In this document: piece after piece, positions 25,499 through 32,971 of the stretch
Numbering within the stretch: the first letter of the stretch is position 1
Layout: every line of letters starts with the position of its first letter
Origin: Lentisphaeria bacterium
GTDB lineage: Bacteria > Verrucomicrobiota > Lentisphaeria > Victivallales > UBA1829
Reading direction: 5' to 3'
NCBI GenBank assembly: GCA_017503375.1
Contig: JAFVTF010000046.1
Span: forward strand, 1-50,137
Length of the DNA stretch: 50,137 nucleotides
The notes under the pieces: generated by a model
Told to the model about the DNA's origin: nothing
Database searches by the model: none
Seen by the model: only the letters and a program-made list of their open reading frames with translations
Position numbers and translations under genes: made by a program

Positions 25499-26352
25499 TA
25501 TTGCAACTTCCCGATTTCAAAACCTTCGACAATGATATTGCCTATCTTGGCAGTGTTGTACAGCAGGAGAAGTCTTTGTTTCGGGGAAGCGGGAATTGCA
25601 AAATCAATTTTTTCACCTGCCTGACCGAGCCGTTTACCCCAGGCGTAGCGGGCAAGAGCTTTCGCTGGTCTGCCGAAATTGTCAATATCGTAAAGAACAA
25701 GTCCCAGTGTCGCACCGTCATTTGCACTCATTGTGAAAGTGCAGGAAAGAGCTTCTTTCGTTGCAGGAAGAGTGATCGTTCCGATGTTATATCCCTTGTT
25801 GATCGTGATTTTTCCGTTTGCAGCTTTTCCGTTAATACTGACACCAGACTGTTTTTTATTAAAATCAGCCTTGAATGGAATCGGCACAGCAGGGCTTTTC
25901 GGAGCAACTTTCGGCGCATCAACTTTGGTTTTATCCGTAAATTCAGCTTTCATCGCTGTAATACTGATCTCTTTTTTCCCAATACTGTAGAATAACAGTT
26001 TGGATGGAGCTTTCAGTTTGGATGCAGGGATAATGAACTTTACTTCAACAGTGCCGTTGACAGGGTATAACCATAAGGGAATACTGATCCGCTTATTATC
26101 CATACCATACTGCTGAATTCCGAACTTTGCATTTTTTCCATTTGTCTTAATGGTGAACAGAACATTTTTGTTCAGCGCGGGCAGTTGCATTGTGCCGAAA
26201 TAGTAATTTTGTTTGCTGACGATCGCATTATTTTCCACTTTTGCGGAAATTCCGGCTTTTGCGACATCCTTGAAGTCGACTGTCAGCGGGAAATCCGCTG
26301 CAGTAAGAGTTGTGACTGCTGCTGCAATCACTGCAACTGTTGATGTTTTCAT
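25498..26352 (-). CDS. Secreted two-repeat beta-domain protein starting inside the 25498-28554 frame
   Basis: The ATG at 26352 has AAAGGAG about eight bases upstream and begins a clean signal peptide (MKTSTVAVIAAAVTTLTAAD), so a separate 284-residue protein is very likely. The mature part is made of two similar units (about 20-130 and 155-284). Each starts with a PxxxDF segment, then has a GT(M/I)xLPA strand and a later DNxxR stretch, which suggests an internally duplicated jelly-roll, probably carbohydrate-binding. It is in the same frame as the upstream gene with no stop between them. Confidence 0.7.
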   Translation of the reverse strand: MKTSTVAVIAAAVTTLTAADFPLTVDFKDVAKAGISAKVENNAIVSKQNYYFGTMQLPALNKNVLFTIKTNGKNAKFGIQQYGMDNKRISIPLWLYPVNGTVEVKFIIPASKLKAPSKLLFYSIGKKEISITAMKAEFTDKTKVDAPKVAPKSPAVPIPFKADFNKKQSGVSINGKAANGKITINKGYNIGTITLPATKEALSCTFTMSANDGATLGLVLYDIDNFGRPAKALARYAWGKRLGQAGEKIDFAIPASPKQRLLLLYNTAKIGNIIVEGFEIGKLQ

Positions 26353-28554
26353 GCTTGTATTCTCCTTTACAATTGTTTTGCCATGAAGTTTGATAAGGTT
26401 CAGAGGTCTCTTCTGCTGTTTGATCATGATCTGTTTAAAATCATGCTGACCTCCGGTGCGCCATGCGTACTGATTGTACGGTACGGCTGTGGTTGCTTCG
26501 CATTTCAGAGAGAGTTCTCCGGATGCGGGGATTGCTTTTCTTGTGAATTTGATGATGCGGCAATCAATTTTCGGAATTTCCATGACAAAACCTTTTTTCA
26601 GTTCAGCGGTCGTCCAGATTTTCTTGCCGTTCATTGTGATCCGTTTTCCTGTGGTAACTTCTGTCAGATACCAGTTTCCTTCGGGGATATCTTTCAATCT
26701 GATATGCCATTTTTTGTTTTGCCAGGGATCCCAATTGTAAAGCCCCAGAGCATAATCACCATTCAGAGCATGCATTCTGGTCTGAACTTTTCCGTTCCAG
26801 TTGTCATAGAAATATTTCCAGATTCCACCGCGGATCCGGGATTTATCCAGACTCCAGCGGCTTGCTCCGGAGGTAACATCTGCAACAGCAGCATTCTTAT
26901 CAGCACGTTTACCGTCAAGATAAAAATCTTCCACCTGTTTCAGGATTTTCAAAGATTCAACGGTTGCTTTTGCAACACAGGCCTCATTGATTCCGTAACG
27001 CAGAACAGCTGCACCGCTCGCAGCAATATGAAGCATACTCAGTCGATGGTTTTCATAACGCTGCTCATAGCCGTAAGTACTGCCTGTCATCTCAGCTGTC
27101 ATGCGGCGTCCGTTCATGACTCCTGCAGTGTATCCGACACAATAGGAACTGCCGGGAATTGCGATGATGGGAATATTGGAAGAACGGGACATCGCATCGA
27201 CTGTGATCGCATCATAGACACCGCCCATAAGAGTGTCAGCCATGATGAAATCCAGAGTTCCTTTCATCAGCCGGGGATCTTCTGCAAAAGTGCAGACTCC
27301 ATATTTCAGTTCTCCGAGATCTTTCGCCCATTCATGAAGAACGGTATTCGCTCCGATCTTCAGCTTCGGAAAATCTTTTGTAAGATTGTCTTTCAGGATT
27401 TGATAAAGCTGACGGGTCTGTTCATTCCGGAAGTAGTACCACTCCTTCGGATATTTCTGAACAAGGTCGACCGGAGAGAGTTTTTCCGGTTTGATCTTTG
27501 CAAACTTGAAGAATGCTTCAAGACACTCTGCGCAATAACACTGAATACAGTAATCTGCTTCGATATCAATATCCAGCCAGTTTGCACCGGCTTCTGCAGC
27601 TTCTCTGCCCAGCTTCAGCAGCTTTTTGTAAGGATAACGTCCCGGCGTAATGACAGCCTGCGGACAGAATGCTCTGCCATGATAAGCCGCCTTGTTGATA
27701 TAGCGTCCGTTGACCCCATTGATCCCGGTAAGGAAGTCCCTGTCTTCGATCTTCTGGTTCTTGTCAATTCCCTGCGGATTGTACCAGAAAACGTGCATGA
27801 GGGAACCTCCGCCGAAAACATCAAAACCGCCTTTATCCCAGATATCTTTATATCCCCGGTTCGTGCCGGATGGAAGCTGGGCGACAATGGCATCAACTTT
27901 CAAATCTTTGTAAAGCCGTGCTTGATCTGCAATCGCACGTCTGCTGTATGCAAACGCAGGAATATTGGTATGAGACTGAATTTTGATCCGGCTCTTCTGC
28001 AGCCCGTTCAGATCCAGTTTGACCGGATAAACGCTGAATTGACCTTTATAAGGATATTTTCCGGTGAGTTCCCAGTAGACCATTGATTTTGCCGGGAGCT
28101 GTTTTGACGGTTTGACGATAAGCGTGACGATGTTGTTTGACGTCCCGCCGAACATTCCGCCGGGAAGCGGCTTGGTCAGAGCAGGCTGTAAAACACAGGT
28201 TGGGACCGGAAGTTCATAACGGATATAATTTTTTCCGTTGATGACTTTTTTCTCTTTCTTGAATGTCGTACGGAGTTCGGTCGGATTTTTCCAGCGATCC
28301 ATAAGACCGGCTTCCAGCAGCTCAATATCTTCCGGGATCGTGATAAAAAATTGGGTTCCGCTTGACTTCAGGTCGTAGATCTGCTTTCCGACATAGAAAA
28401 AGTGGAAAGAGATGTCGCTCATATAATCCTGATAGATGGAGAAATGGGCATCATCATAAATCAAAGCCGGGTGGGCATAGACTTTCACTTTCTGGGATTC
28501 GGCCTGACAAATTGCGGCAAGTACAAGTGCCGTGACCAATAAAAGTTTTTTCAT
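25498..28554 (-). CDS. Secreted TIM-barrel, glycosidase-like protein read through into a second secreted protein
   Basis: One uninterrupted frame of 1018 codons with two signal peptides. The first protein (about residues 1-690) starts with MKKLLLVTALVLAAICQAES. It has a beta-rich N-terminal part and a barrel-like region including ANWLDIDIEADYCIQCYC (about 332-350, acidic residues and a Cys cluster) and KIGANTVLHEW, reminiscent of glycosyl-hydrolase-like barrels; I cannot assign a family. After about residue 690 the translation (RTGGQHDFKQIMIKQQK and on) looks like untranslated leader, until a new start at 26352 with its own ribosome site and signal peptide. Probably two genes whose separating stop has been lost, or a sequencing error near 26400-26470. 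It lies two bases after the prepilin-like gene. Confidence 0.65.
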   Translation of the reverse strand: MKKLLLVTALVLAAICQAESQKVKVYAHPALIYDDAHFSIYQDYMSDISFHFFYVGKQIYDLKSSGTQFFITIPEDIELLEAGLMDRWKNPTELRTTFKKEKKVINGKNYIRYELPVPTCVLQPALTKPLPGGMFGGTSNNIVTLIVKPSKQLPAKSMVYWELTGKYPYKGQFSVYPVKLDLNGLQKSRIKIQSHTNIPAFAYSRRAIADQARLYKDLKVDAIVAQLPSGTNRGYKDIWDKGGFDVFGGGSLMHVFWYNPQGIDKNQKIEDRDFLTGINGVNGRYINKAAYHGRAFCPQAVITPGRYPYKKLLKLGREAAEAGANWLDIDIEADYCIQCYCAECLEAFFKFAKIKPEKLSPVDLVQKYPKEWYYFRNEQTRQLYQILKDNLTKDFPKLKIGANTVLHEWAKDLGELKYGVCTFAEDPRLMKGTLDFIMADTLMGGVYDAITVDAMSRSSNIPIIAIPGSSYCVGYTAGVMNGRRMTAEMTGSTYGYEQRYENHRLSMLHIAASGAAVLRYGINEACVAKATVESLKILKQVEDFYLDGKRADKNAAVADVTSGASRWSLDKSRIRGGIWKYFYDNWNGKVQTRMHALNGDYALGLYNWDPWQNKKWHIRLKDIPEGNWYLTEVTTGKRITMNGKKIWTTAELKKGFVMEIPKIDCRIIKFTRKAIPASGELSLKCEATTAVPYNQYAWRTGGQHDFKQIMIKQQKRPLNLIKLHGKTIVKENTSMKTSTVAVIAAAVTTLTAADFPLTVDFKDVAKAGISAKVENNAIVSKQNYYFGTMQLPALNKNVLFTIKTNGKNAKFGIQQYGMDNKRISIPLWLYPVNGTVEVKFIIPASKLKAPSKLLFYSIGKKEISITAMKAEFTDKTKVDAPKVAPKSPAVPIPFKADFNKKQSGVSINGKAANGKITINKGYNIGTITLPATKEALSCTFTMSANDGATLGLVLYDIDNFGRPAKALARYAWGKRLGQAGEKIDFAIPASPKQRLLLLYNTAKIGNIIVEGFEIGKLQ

Positions 28555-28556
28555 GT

Positions 28557-29276
28557 TTAAATACCACTTTCTGTTGAACCGTTACGAAACCAGAACTTTT
28601 TATGATTTGCGTATCCTTCCCAATAGGAATGAACAGGAACATTTCCTGTATGACCGTCAAAATACAGAACATTTGCTTTGTTGCTGTGTCTGTTATCGTT
28701 TGCCTTTGTTACATTATTATAAGTCCAGCCTTGTCCGCTGGAAGTGACATTTGCCAATGCAAGCCGTTCTCCGTTTGAGGTTCCGCCTTTTGAATCAATC
28801 ACCAGCCACATGCTGGTTGGATATTTGATCGATCTCGTCTTATAATGATTGGCAGAATTACAGGTATTGAAAGCAGATGCCGTGTAATCGCCAGTGCAGT
28901 AATTTCTTCCGTAAGACATTTCTCTTGTTCCGATCTTAAAGCCAACATCTCCCGGACATCTGATCAGTTTTGATTTGGAGAAGCTGTTTTGACCATCAAT
29001 GTAAAGCGTTGTTCTCCAGTTGAATCCTTTGCATCTGATTGATGGGATGTAACCATCATTTTCGGACATATACAGATTGTGAGCAAGCCCCATTTGTTTC
29101 AGATTGTTGATACAGGATGAACCGTTTGCGGAACCTCTTGCATTGTTGAGAGCGGGCAAGAGCATTCCTGCAAGAATTGCGATGATGGCGATCACAACCA
29201 GAAGTTCAATCAAAGTAAATGACTTATGACTGATCATTGAAGAGACAGGAAAATTTTTACTTTGAAAATTTTTCAT
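28557..29276 (-). CDS. Prepilin-type N-terminal cleavage/methylation protein
   Basis: A 239-residue type II pseudopilin-like protein. After a 20-residue leader comes [20 protein letters not shown], the prepilin peptidase/methylation motif with Glu5 and one membrane helix. The C-terminal half carries [16 protein letters not shown], the His-X9-DG type ending of the large DUF1559-like families of Lentisphaerota and Planctomycetota. The start at 29276 has AAGGA about eight bases upstream. It is first in the operon and is preceded by a promoter (29389-29417) and palindrome (29360-29391). These proteins often precede glycan-use genes in this phylum; their role is unproven. Confidence 0.9.
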   Translation of the reverse strand: MKNFQSKNFPVSSMISHKSFTLIELLVVIAIIAILAGMLLPALNNARGSANGSSCINNLKQMGLAHNLYMSENDGYIPSIRCKGFNWRTTLYIDGQNSFSKSKLIRCPGDVGFKIGTREMSYGRNYCTGDYTASAFNTCNSANHYKTRSIKYPTSMWLVIDSKGGTSNGERLALANVTSSGQGWTYNNVTKANDNRHSNKANVLYFDGHTGNVPVHSYWEGYANHKKFWFRNGSTESGI

Positions 29277-29359
29277 TCTTTTTTCCTTTTTATTTTTTTT
29301 GTGGACTGTTTACCGTGTGAAGATACAGAGTCCTCCATGTTCTGTATCTTTATTACTGC

Positions 29360-29391
29360 ATTATGAATGATTTGTATGATTCATTCATAAT
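29360..29391. promoter_or_regulatory. Inverted repeat, probable operator for the operon promoter
   Basis: Perfect 11-base arms ATTATGAATGA (29360-29370) and TCATTCATAAT (29381-29391), 10-base spacer. It overlaps the -10 box and covers the predicted start of the leftward promoter. It contains the TATGAAT/ATTCATA half-sites also found at 29526-29541. Confidence 0.65.
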
Positions 29392-29417
29392 ATAATACGG
29401 TGAATCTGAAAAGTCAA
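29389..29417 (-). promoter_or_regulatory. Promoter of the 16.5-29.3 kb operon
   Basis: Minus strand TTGACT (29417-29412), 17-base spacer, TATATT (29394-29389). The transcript would start near 29382, inside the inverted repeat, leaving a leader of about 105 bases before the prepilin-like gene. Confidence 0.7.
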
Positions 29418-29500
29418 GACGAAAAAATATTTTTTTGAAAAAATGTTGTAATCCTATGGCGTTGATAGAGAAAAAAAAGATATTTTTTATTTTTTACGGC

Positions 29501-29528
29501 TTGAAAAATCATTTTTATATGATATATT
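29501..29528 (+). promoter_or_regulatory. Promoter of the GntR-type regulator
   Basis: TTGAAA (29501-29506), 16-base spacer, TATATT (29523-29528), with the start expected near 29535, about 20 bases before the ATG at 29555. Confidence 0.65.
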
Positions 29529-29541
29529 CATATATATGAAT
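29526..29541. promoter_or_regulatory. Palindrome at the regulator promoter, probable autoregulatory operator
   Basis: ATTCATATATATGAAT, a perfect 16-base palindrome that overlaps the -10 box of the regulator promoter and covers the predicted start. It shares ATTCATA/TATGAAT half-sites with 29360-29391, although their relative orientation differs. Confidence 0.6.
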
Positions 29542-29554
29542 TCAAGAGGTGTAT

Positions 29555-30904
29555 ATGAAAGCACAGTATCAGAAGATTTATGAAGAATTGCTGGAAAAGA
29601 TCCGGATGCGGATTTATCCTCCGGGATGCCGTCTCGCCACAGAGCCGGTAATGGCAAAAGAATTCGGAGTGTCAGTCGGAACACTCCGGAAAGCGATAGA
29701 TCGTCTGGTGTTGGAGAAGAAAGTAAAACGGGAGCAGGGGCGCGGCACTTTTGTTTGCGGCGGAGAAACTGCAGTTCCGTTTTATCCATCTGTACAAAAC
29801 CGGGTATTTGTGTATGGGGCGTGTCAATATCTCGGGGATCAGGAACAGGTAAATCAGGTGTTGTTCCGTGATGAACCGGATTGCCGTTATATGATTCTTC
29901 CGTCACCGCTGGATATCAAGCCGATTCTTTCCTCTCTTTACAATAAATGTTCGATTGTTCAGGCTCCGCTGACTGCATTTTATGAGATGAGTGATTTTTA
30001 TCGACCTCTTCCGGAGGAGATTTTTGAAGATTTTCCGGAACCGCTGGTAAAACAATGCCGTTCCATTGATGGAAAACTCAGAGTTTTTCCTATTATTCTG
30101 AATCAGACTCTCTGCTATATCAACAGGAAGAATATGGACCGTTTCGGGATTCGGATGCCGGAAGATGACTGGACACTGGATGAACTTGTTGAATTGTGCA
30201 ATAAATTCAGAAGAGCGGATTCTTCTGTAACGCCGTTCGGGATTCTGCCGATGGGTGCATTATGGTTCGATGTTCTGCTGTGGTATTATGGCGGAGATTT
30301 TTTTGATAAACAGGGAAATGTGTGGCTGCCGGAGGATGCATTTTTCAAGATGATGAACTTTTACAGGGAGATACTTCAGCGTAAAAACGGGGTCAGTATT
30401 GCTTCCTTGCCGGGTTTTTCGATCCGGGAATTGCTGCAGAAACCTTATGTTCAGATGTGCTTTTTCGGTCCGCGCGGGTGTATGGATTCCCGTCCGGATG
30501 AGATGATGGTACATCCGCTTCCGGGGCGGATCGGAAGTGCAGTTGTGTTCGGTCTTGGGATTCCATGTAATGCGCCTATGCCGAAGCGGGCACTGGAATT
30601 TTTGAAGAAATTGAAAGATCACCGGCTTTCGGAAATTCGTTCTGCGGCTCCGGCTGCGACAAAAGATTGTGAATTATGGTGTAAACGTCAGCATGTAGCC
30701 CGGGCGGAATTGTTTATGCAGTTTCATGAAAAACAGCATTATCTTTCCTCTCTGCCGCATGTATTCCGCTGGTTTGAGCCTGTGCAGCGGATCATCAATT
30801 ACGATCCGGCCGGCAATGGAATGATAAAAGAGGTTCACCGTGATATTTTCAATATACTGCGTGATACGACAAAAACCGGAATAACTGATGCTTTTTGGAC
30901 GTAA
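29555..30904 (+). CDS. GntR-type DNA-binding domain fused to an extracellular solute-binding-like domain
   Basis: A 449-residue one-component regulator. Residues 1-70 are a GntR winged helix (YPPGCRLATEP, FGVSVGTLRKAIDRL, REQGRGTFV). The rest is not a UTRA, FCD or LacI-type domain. It resembles family 1 ABC solute-binding proteins of the maltose-binding type: LCYINRKNMDRFGI, then DDWTLDELVELCNKF, PFGILP, WYYGGDFFDKQGN and MNFYREIL, in the usual order for that fold. There is no signal peptide, so the domain is cytoplasmic and presumably senses a sugar taken into the cell. Start at 29555 (AGAGG five bases upstream) rather than the GTG at 29549. Divergent from the glycan operon, with palindromes at both promoters. 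Confidence 0.85.
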   Translation: MKAQYQKIYEELLEKIRMRIYPPGCRLATEPVMAKEFGVSVGTLRKAIDRLVLEKKVKREQGRGTFVCGGETAVPFYPSVQNRVFVYGACQYLGDQEQVNQVLFRDEPDCRYMILPSPLDIKPILSSLYNKCSIVQAPLTAFYEMSDFYRPLPEEIFEDFPEPLVKQCRSIDGKLRVFPIILNQTLCYINRKNMDRFGIRMPEDDWTLDELVELCNKFRRADSSVTPFGILPMGALWFDVLLWYYGGDFFDKQGNVWLPEDAFFKMMNFYREILQRKNGVSIASLPGFSIRELLQKPYVQMCFFGPRGCMDSRPDEMMVHPLPGRIGSAVVFGLGIPCNAPMPKRALEFLKKLKDHRLSEIRSAAPAATKDCELWCKRQHVARAELFMQFHEKQHYLSSLPHVFRWFEPVQRIINYDPAGNGMIKEVHRDIFNILRDTTKTGITDAFWT

Positions 30905-30938
30905 TGAATGGCTTTTTTTCACTCACTTGATAAAAAAT

Positions 30939-30967
30939 TTGACAAAGAGGGAAACTTGTGCTACATT
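30939..30967 (+). promoter_or_regulatory. Promoter of the fabK-like gene
   Basis: TTGACA (30939-30944), 17-base spacer, TACATT (30962-30967), about 40 bases before the ATG at 31007. Confidence 0.65.
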
Positions 30968-31006
30968 ACGTTGTCCTAACCACTATATTATGAAAGGAAG
31001 GTTGTT

Positions 31007-32032
31007 ATGGCAGATTTCAAGCATTTGACACCTCTGATGAAACGCGGTGCAGAGTTTTTGAACGTAAAGTATCCTGTGATCTGCGGCGCTATGACTTGGG
31101 TTTCGGAGCCAAAACTTGTTGCGGCTGTCTGTAATGCCGGATGTTTTGCCTGTATTGCGGGCGGGAATGCTCCTACAGATATTTTGAAAAAACAGATTGA
31201 GGAAACAAGAAGTTTGACAGATAAACCGTTTGCGGTGAACCTGATCACGATTGCACCTGCGTACAGGGAACATCTTGCCATGCTGAAAGATGTGAAGGTT
31301 CCTTATATTGTGTTTGCAGGAAGTTTTCCGAAAGAAAAAGAAATTCTGGAAGCAAAGGAAACCGGGGCGAAAGTCATGTGTTTTGCCTCTACAATTTCAA
31401 TTGCAGAACGAATGATCAAGTATGGAGCTGATGCAATTATTCTGGAAGGCAGCGAAGCCGGCGGTCATATCGGTCATGTTTCCACTGTGATCCTGATGCA
31501 GCAGGTGCTGTTCAAATTTGCAGACCAGGTGCCGATATTTATTGCCGGCGGTATGTCTACCGGAAAGATGGCTGCTCATGCGCTTTTGATGGGTGCTTCC
31601 GGTATTCAGATGGGAACCCGTTTTGTGATGACGGAAGAATGTAATGTTCATCCGGCATTCAAGGATGTATTCCGCAGAGCGGCTGCCCGTGATGCTGTTT
31701 CCACCCCGCAGTTTGATTCCAAACTTCCTGTAGTGGCAGTCCGTTCTCTCCGGAATAAAGGGCTTGACAATTTCGGAAAACTTCAGCTGAAACTTCTGAA
31801 GGAGCTGGAAGCTGGAACAGTTCATCGTGCAGATGCTCAGGCGGAAGTGGAAAAATACTGGATTGGCGCATTGCGCCGTGCCGCGATTGAGGGGGATGTG
31901 GATTTCGGTTCTCTGATGGCTGGACAGTCAGTCGGATTGGTCGATGAAATCATGACTGTGAAGGATTTGATCAATGAGATTCTGATTGATGCAGAAGCAG
32001 AATTGGCTGCTGTAAAAAATAAACTTGGATAA
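31007..32032 (+). CDS. fabK: FabK-like enoyl-ACP reductase / nitronate monooxygenase family
   Basis: FMN-dependent TIM barrel of 341 residues. It shows YPVICGAMTWVSEPKLVAAV at the N-terminus, the family motif EGSEAGGHIG (147-156) with the conserved His154, and phosphate-binding GGMSTGKMAAHALLMGA. FabK and nitronate monooxygenases share this fold. The next two genes, lpxC and fabZ, favour the fatty acid enoyl reductase role. An AAGGAAGG site precedes the ATG. It has its own promoter and is separated from lpxC by a second one. Confidence 0.75.
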   Translation: MADFKHLTPLMKRGAEFLNVKYPVICGAMTWVSEPKLVAAVCNAGCFACIAGGNAPTDILKKQIEETRSLTDKPFAVNLITIAPAYREHLAMLKDVKVPYIVFAGSFPKEKEILEAKETGAKVMCFASTISIAERMIKYGADAIILEGSEAGGHIGHVSTVILMQQVLFKFADQVPIFIAGGMSTGKMAAHALLMGASGIQMGTRFVMTEECNVHPAFKDVFRRAAARDAVSTPQFDSKLPVVAVRSLRNKGLDNFGKLQLKLLKELEAGTVHRADAQAEVEKYWIGALRRAAIEGDVDFGSLMAGQSVGLVDEIMTVKDLINEILIDAEAELAAVKNKLG

Positions 32033-32047
32033 TTTTCACTGATCCGC

Positions 32048-32076
32048 TTGAAAAATCCCTGAATGTGTGATATTGT
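32048..32076 (+). promoter_or_regulatory. Promoter of lpxC
   Basis: TTGAAA (32048-32053), 17-base spacer, TATTGT (32071-32076), about 30 bases before the lpxC start at 32113. Confidence 0.55.
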
Positions 32077-32112
32077 TCGGGGATTTACAACGAATTGGAG
32101 AAAAGACAGAAA

Positions 32113-32958
32113 ATGGATTGTCAGAATACAATAAAAACAGAATGTGTGGTGTCCGGGATTGCTCTGCATACCGGTGTGAGAGCGAATTTGCGGATTCTTC
32201 CTGCAGAGATCAATACCGGAATTGTGTTCCGCCGGGTTGATATGCCCGGAAAACCCATGGTGAAAGCCTTTGCCGGCAATGTGATCGATGTTCGCCGTGC
32301 AACAACGATTGCCTCCCGTGAAACCGGTGCGTTTGTTGTTACTGTGGAACATGTTATGGCTTCTCTTCATGCCGCAAAAGTGGATAATGCGATTGTTGAG
32401 ATGGATGGACCGGAGCCTCCGATTGCCGATGGTTCTGCAAAAGCATATTTTGAAGGAATCATGGCAGCCGGGATTCAGCCGCAGGATGCACCTGCGCGTT
32501 ACTGGACAGCAAAGGAGCCGATCACTGTTAAGGAAGGCAATGCTGAACTTTATCTGGAACCTTCCGATAAGTTTGAAATTGACTGTTCCATTGCGTTTGG
32601 CGGAACAGATCTTTCCAAGCAGCAATATTACTGTGATGTGACAACCGAATCGTTCGGGAAGGAACTTTTTGATTCCAGAACGTTCTGTGTATATCAGGAG
32701 TTGGCGCAGCTGATTGCCGCAGGTCTGGCAAAAGGCGGCAGTCTTGAATGTGCCGTGATCATGCATGACGGTGCAATTATTTCCAAAGATGGTTTGCGTC
32801 ATCCGAATGAATTTGTACGGCATAAGATGATGGACCTCGTTGGAGATATCTATCTTGTCGGTGCAAGAGTTAAGGCAAAAGTTACGGCGGTGAAAGCGGG
32901 TCATCCGTCGCATGTAAAATTGGCGCAAATGATGCTTGCCCAGTCCAATCCCGTTTGA
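32113..32958 (+). CDS. lpxC: UDP-3-O-acyl-N-acetylglucosamine deacetylase
   Basis: Zinc enzyme that commits UDP-GlcNAc to lipid A synthesis. The 281-residue product has the zinc ligands His80 (TVEHVMASLHA), His237 and Asp241 (FVRHKMMDLVGD) and the catalytic His264 (GHPSH), almost exactly the positions of the Escherichia coli enzyme. The ATG at 32113 has GGAG 12 bases upstream, a rather long gap; the in-frame TTG at 32095 has no better site. It is followed after 13 bases by the fabZ-like gene, with which it is fused in Bacteroidota. Confidence 0.95.
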   Translation: MDCQNTIKTECVVSGIALHTGVRANLRILPAEINTGIVFRRVDMPGKPMVKAFAGNVIDVRRATTIASRETGAFVVTVEHVMASLHAAKVDNAIVEMDGPEPPIADGSAKAYFEGIMAAGIQPQDAPARYWTAKEPITVKEGNAELYLEPSDKFEIDCSIAFGGTDLSKQQYYCDVTTESFGKELFDSRTFCVYQELAQLIAAGLAKGGSLECAVIMHDGAIISKDGLRHPNEFVRHKMMDLVGDIYLVGARVKAKVTAVKAGHPSHVKLAQMMLAQSNPV

Positions 32959-32971
32959 AAGGTGAGAGAAT

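Noticed and set aside
26383..28086. A 567-codon plus-strand frame opposite the secreted barrel protein
   Set aside because: Antisense shadow with no start signals; the minus-strand reading has a signal peptide and protein-like composition.
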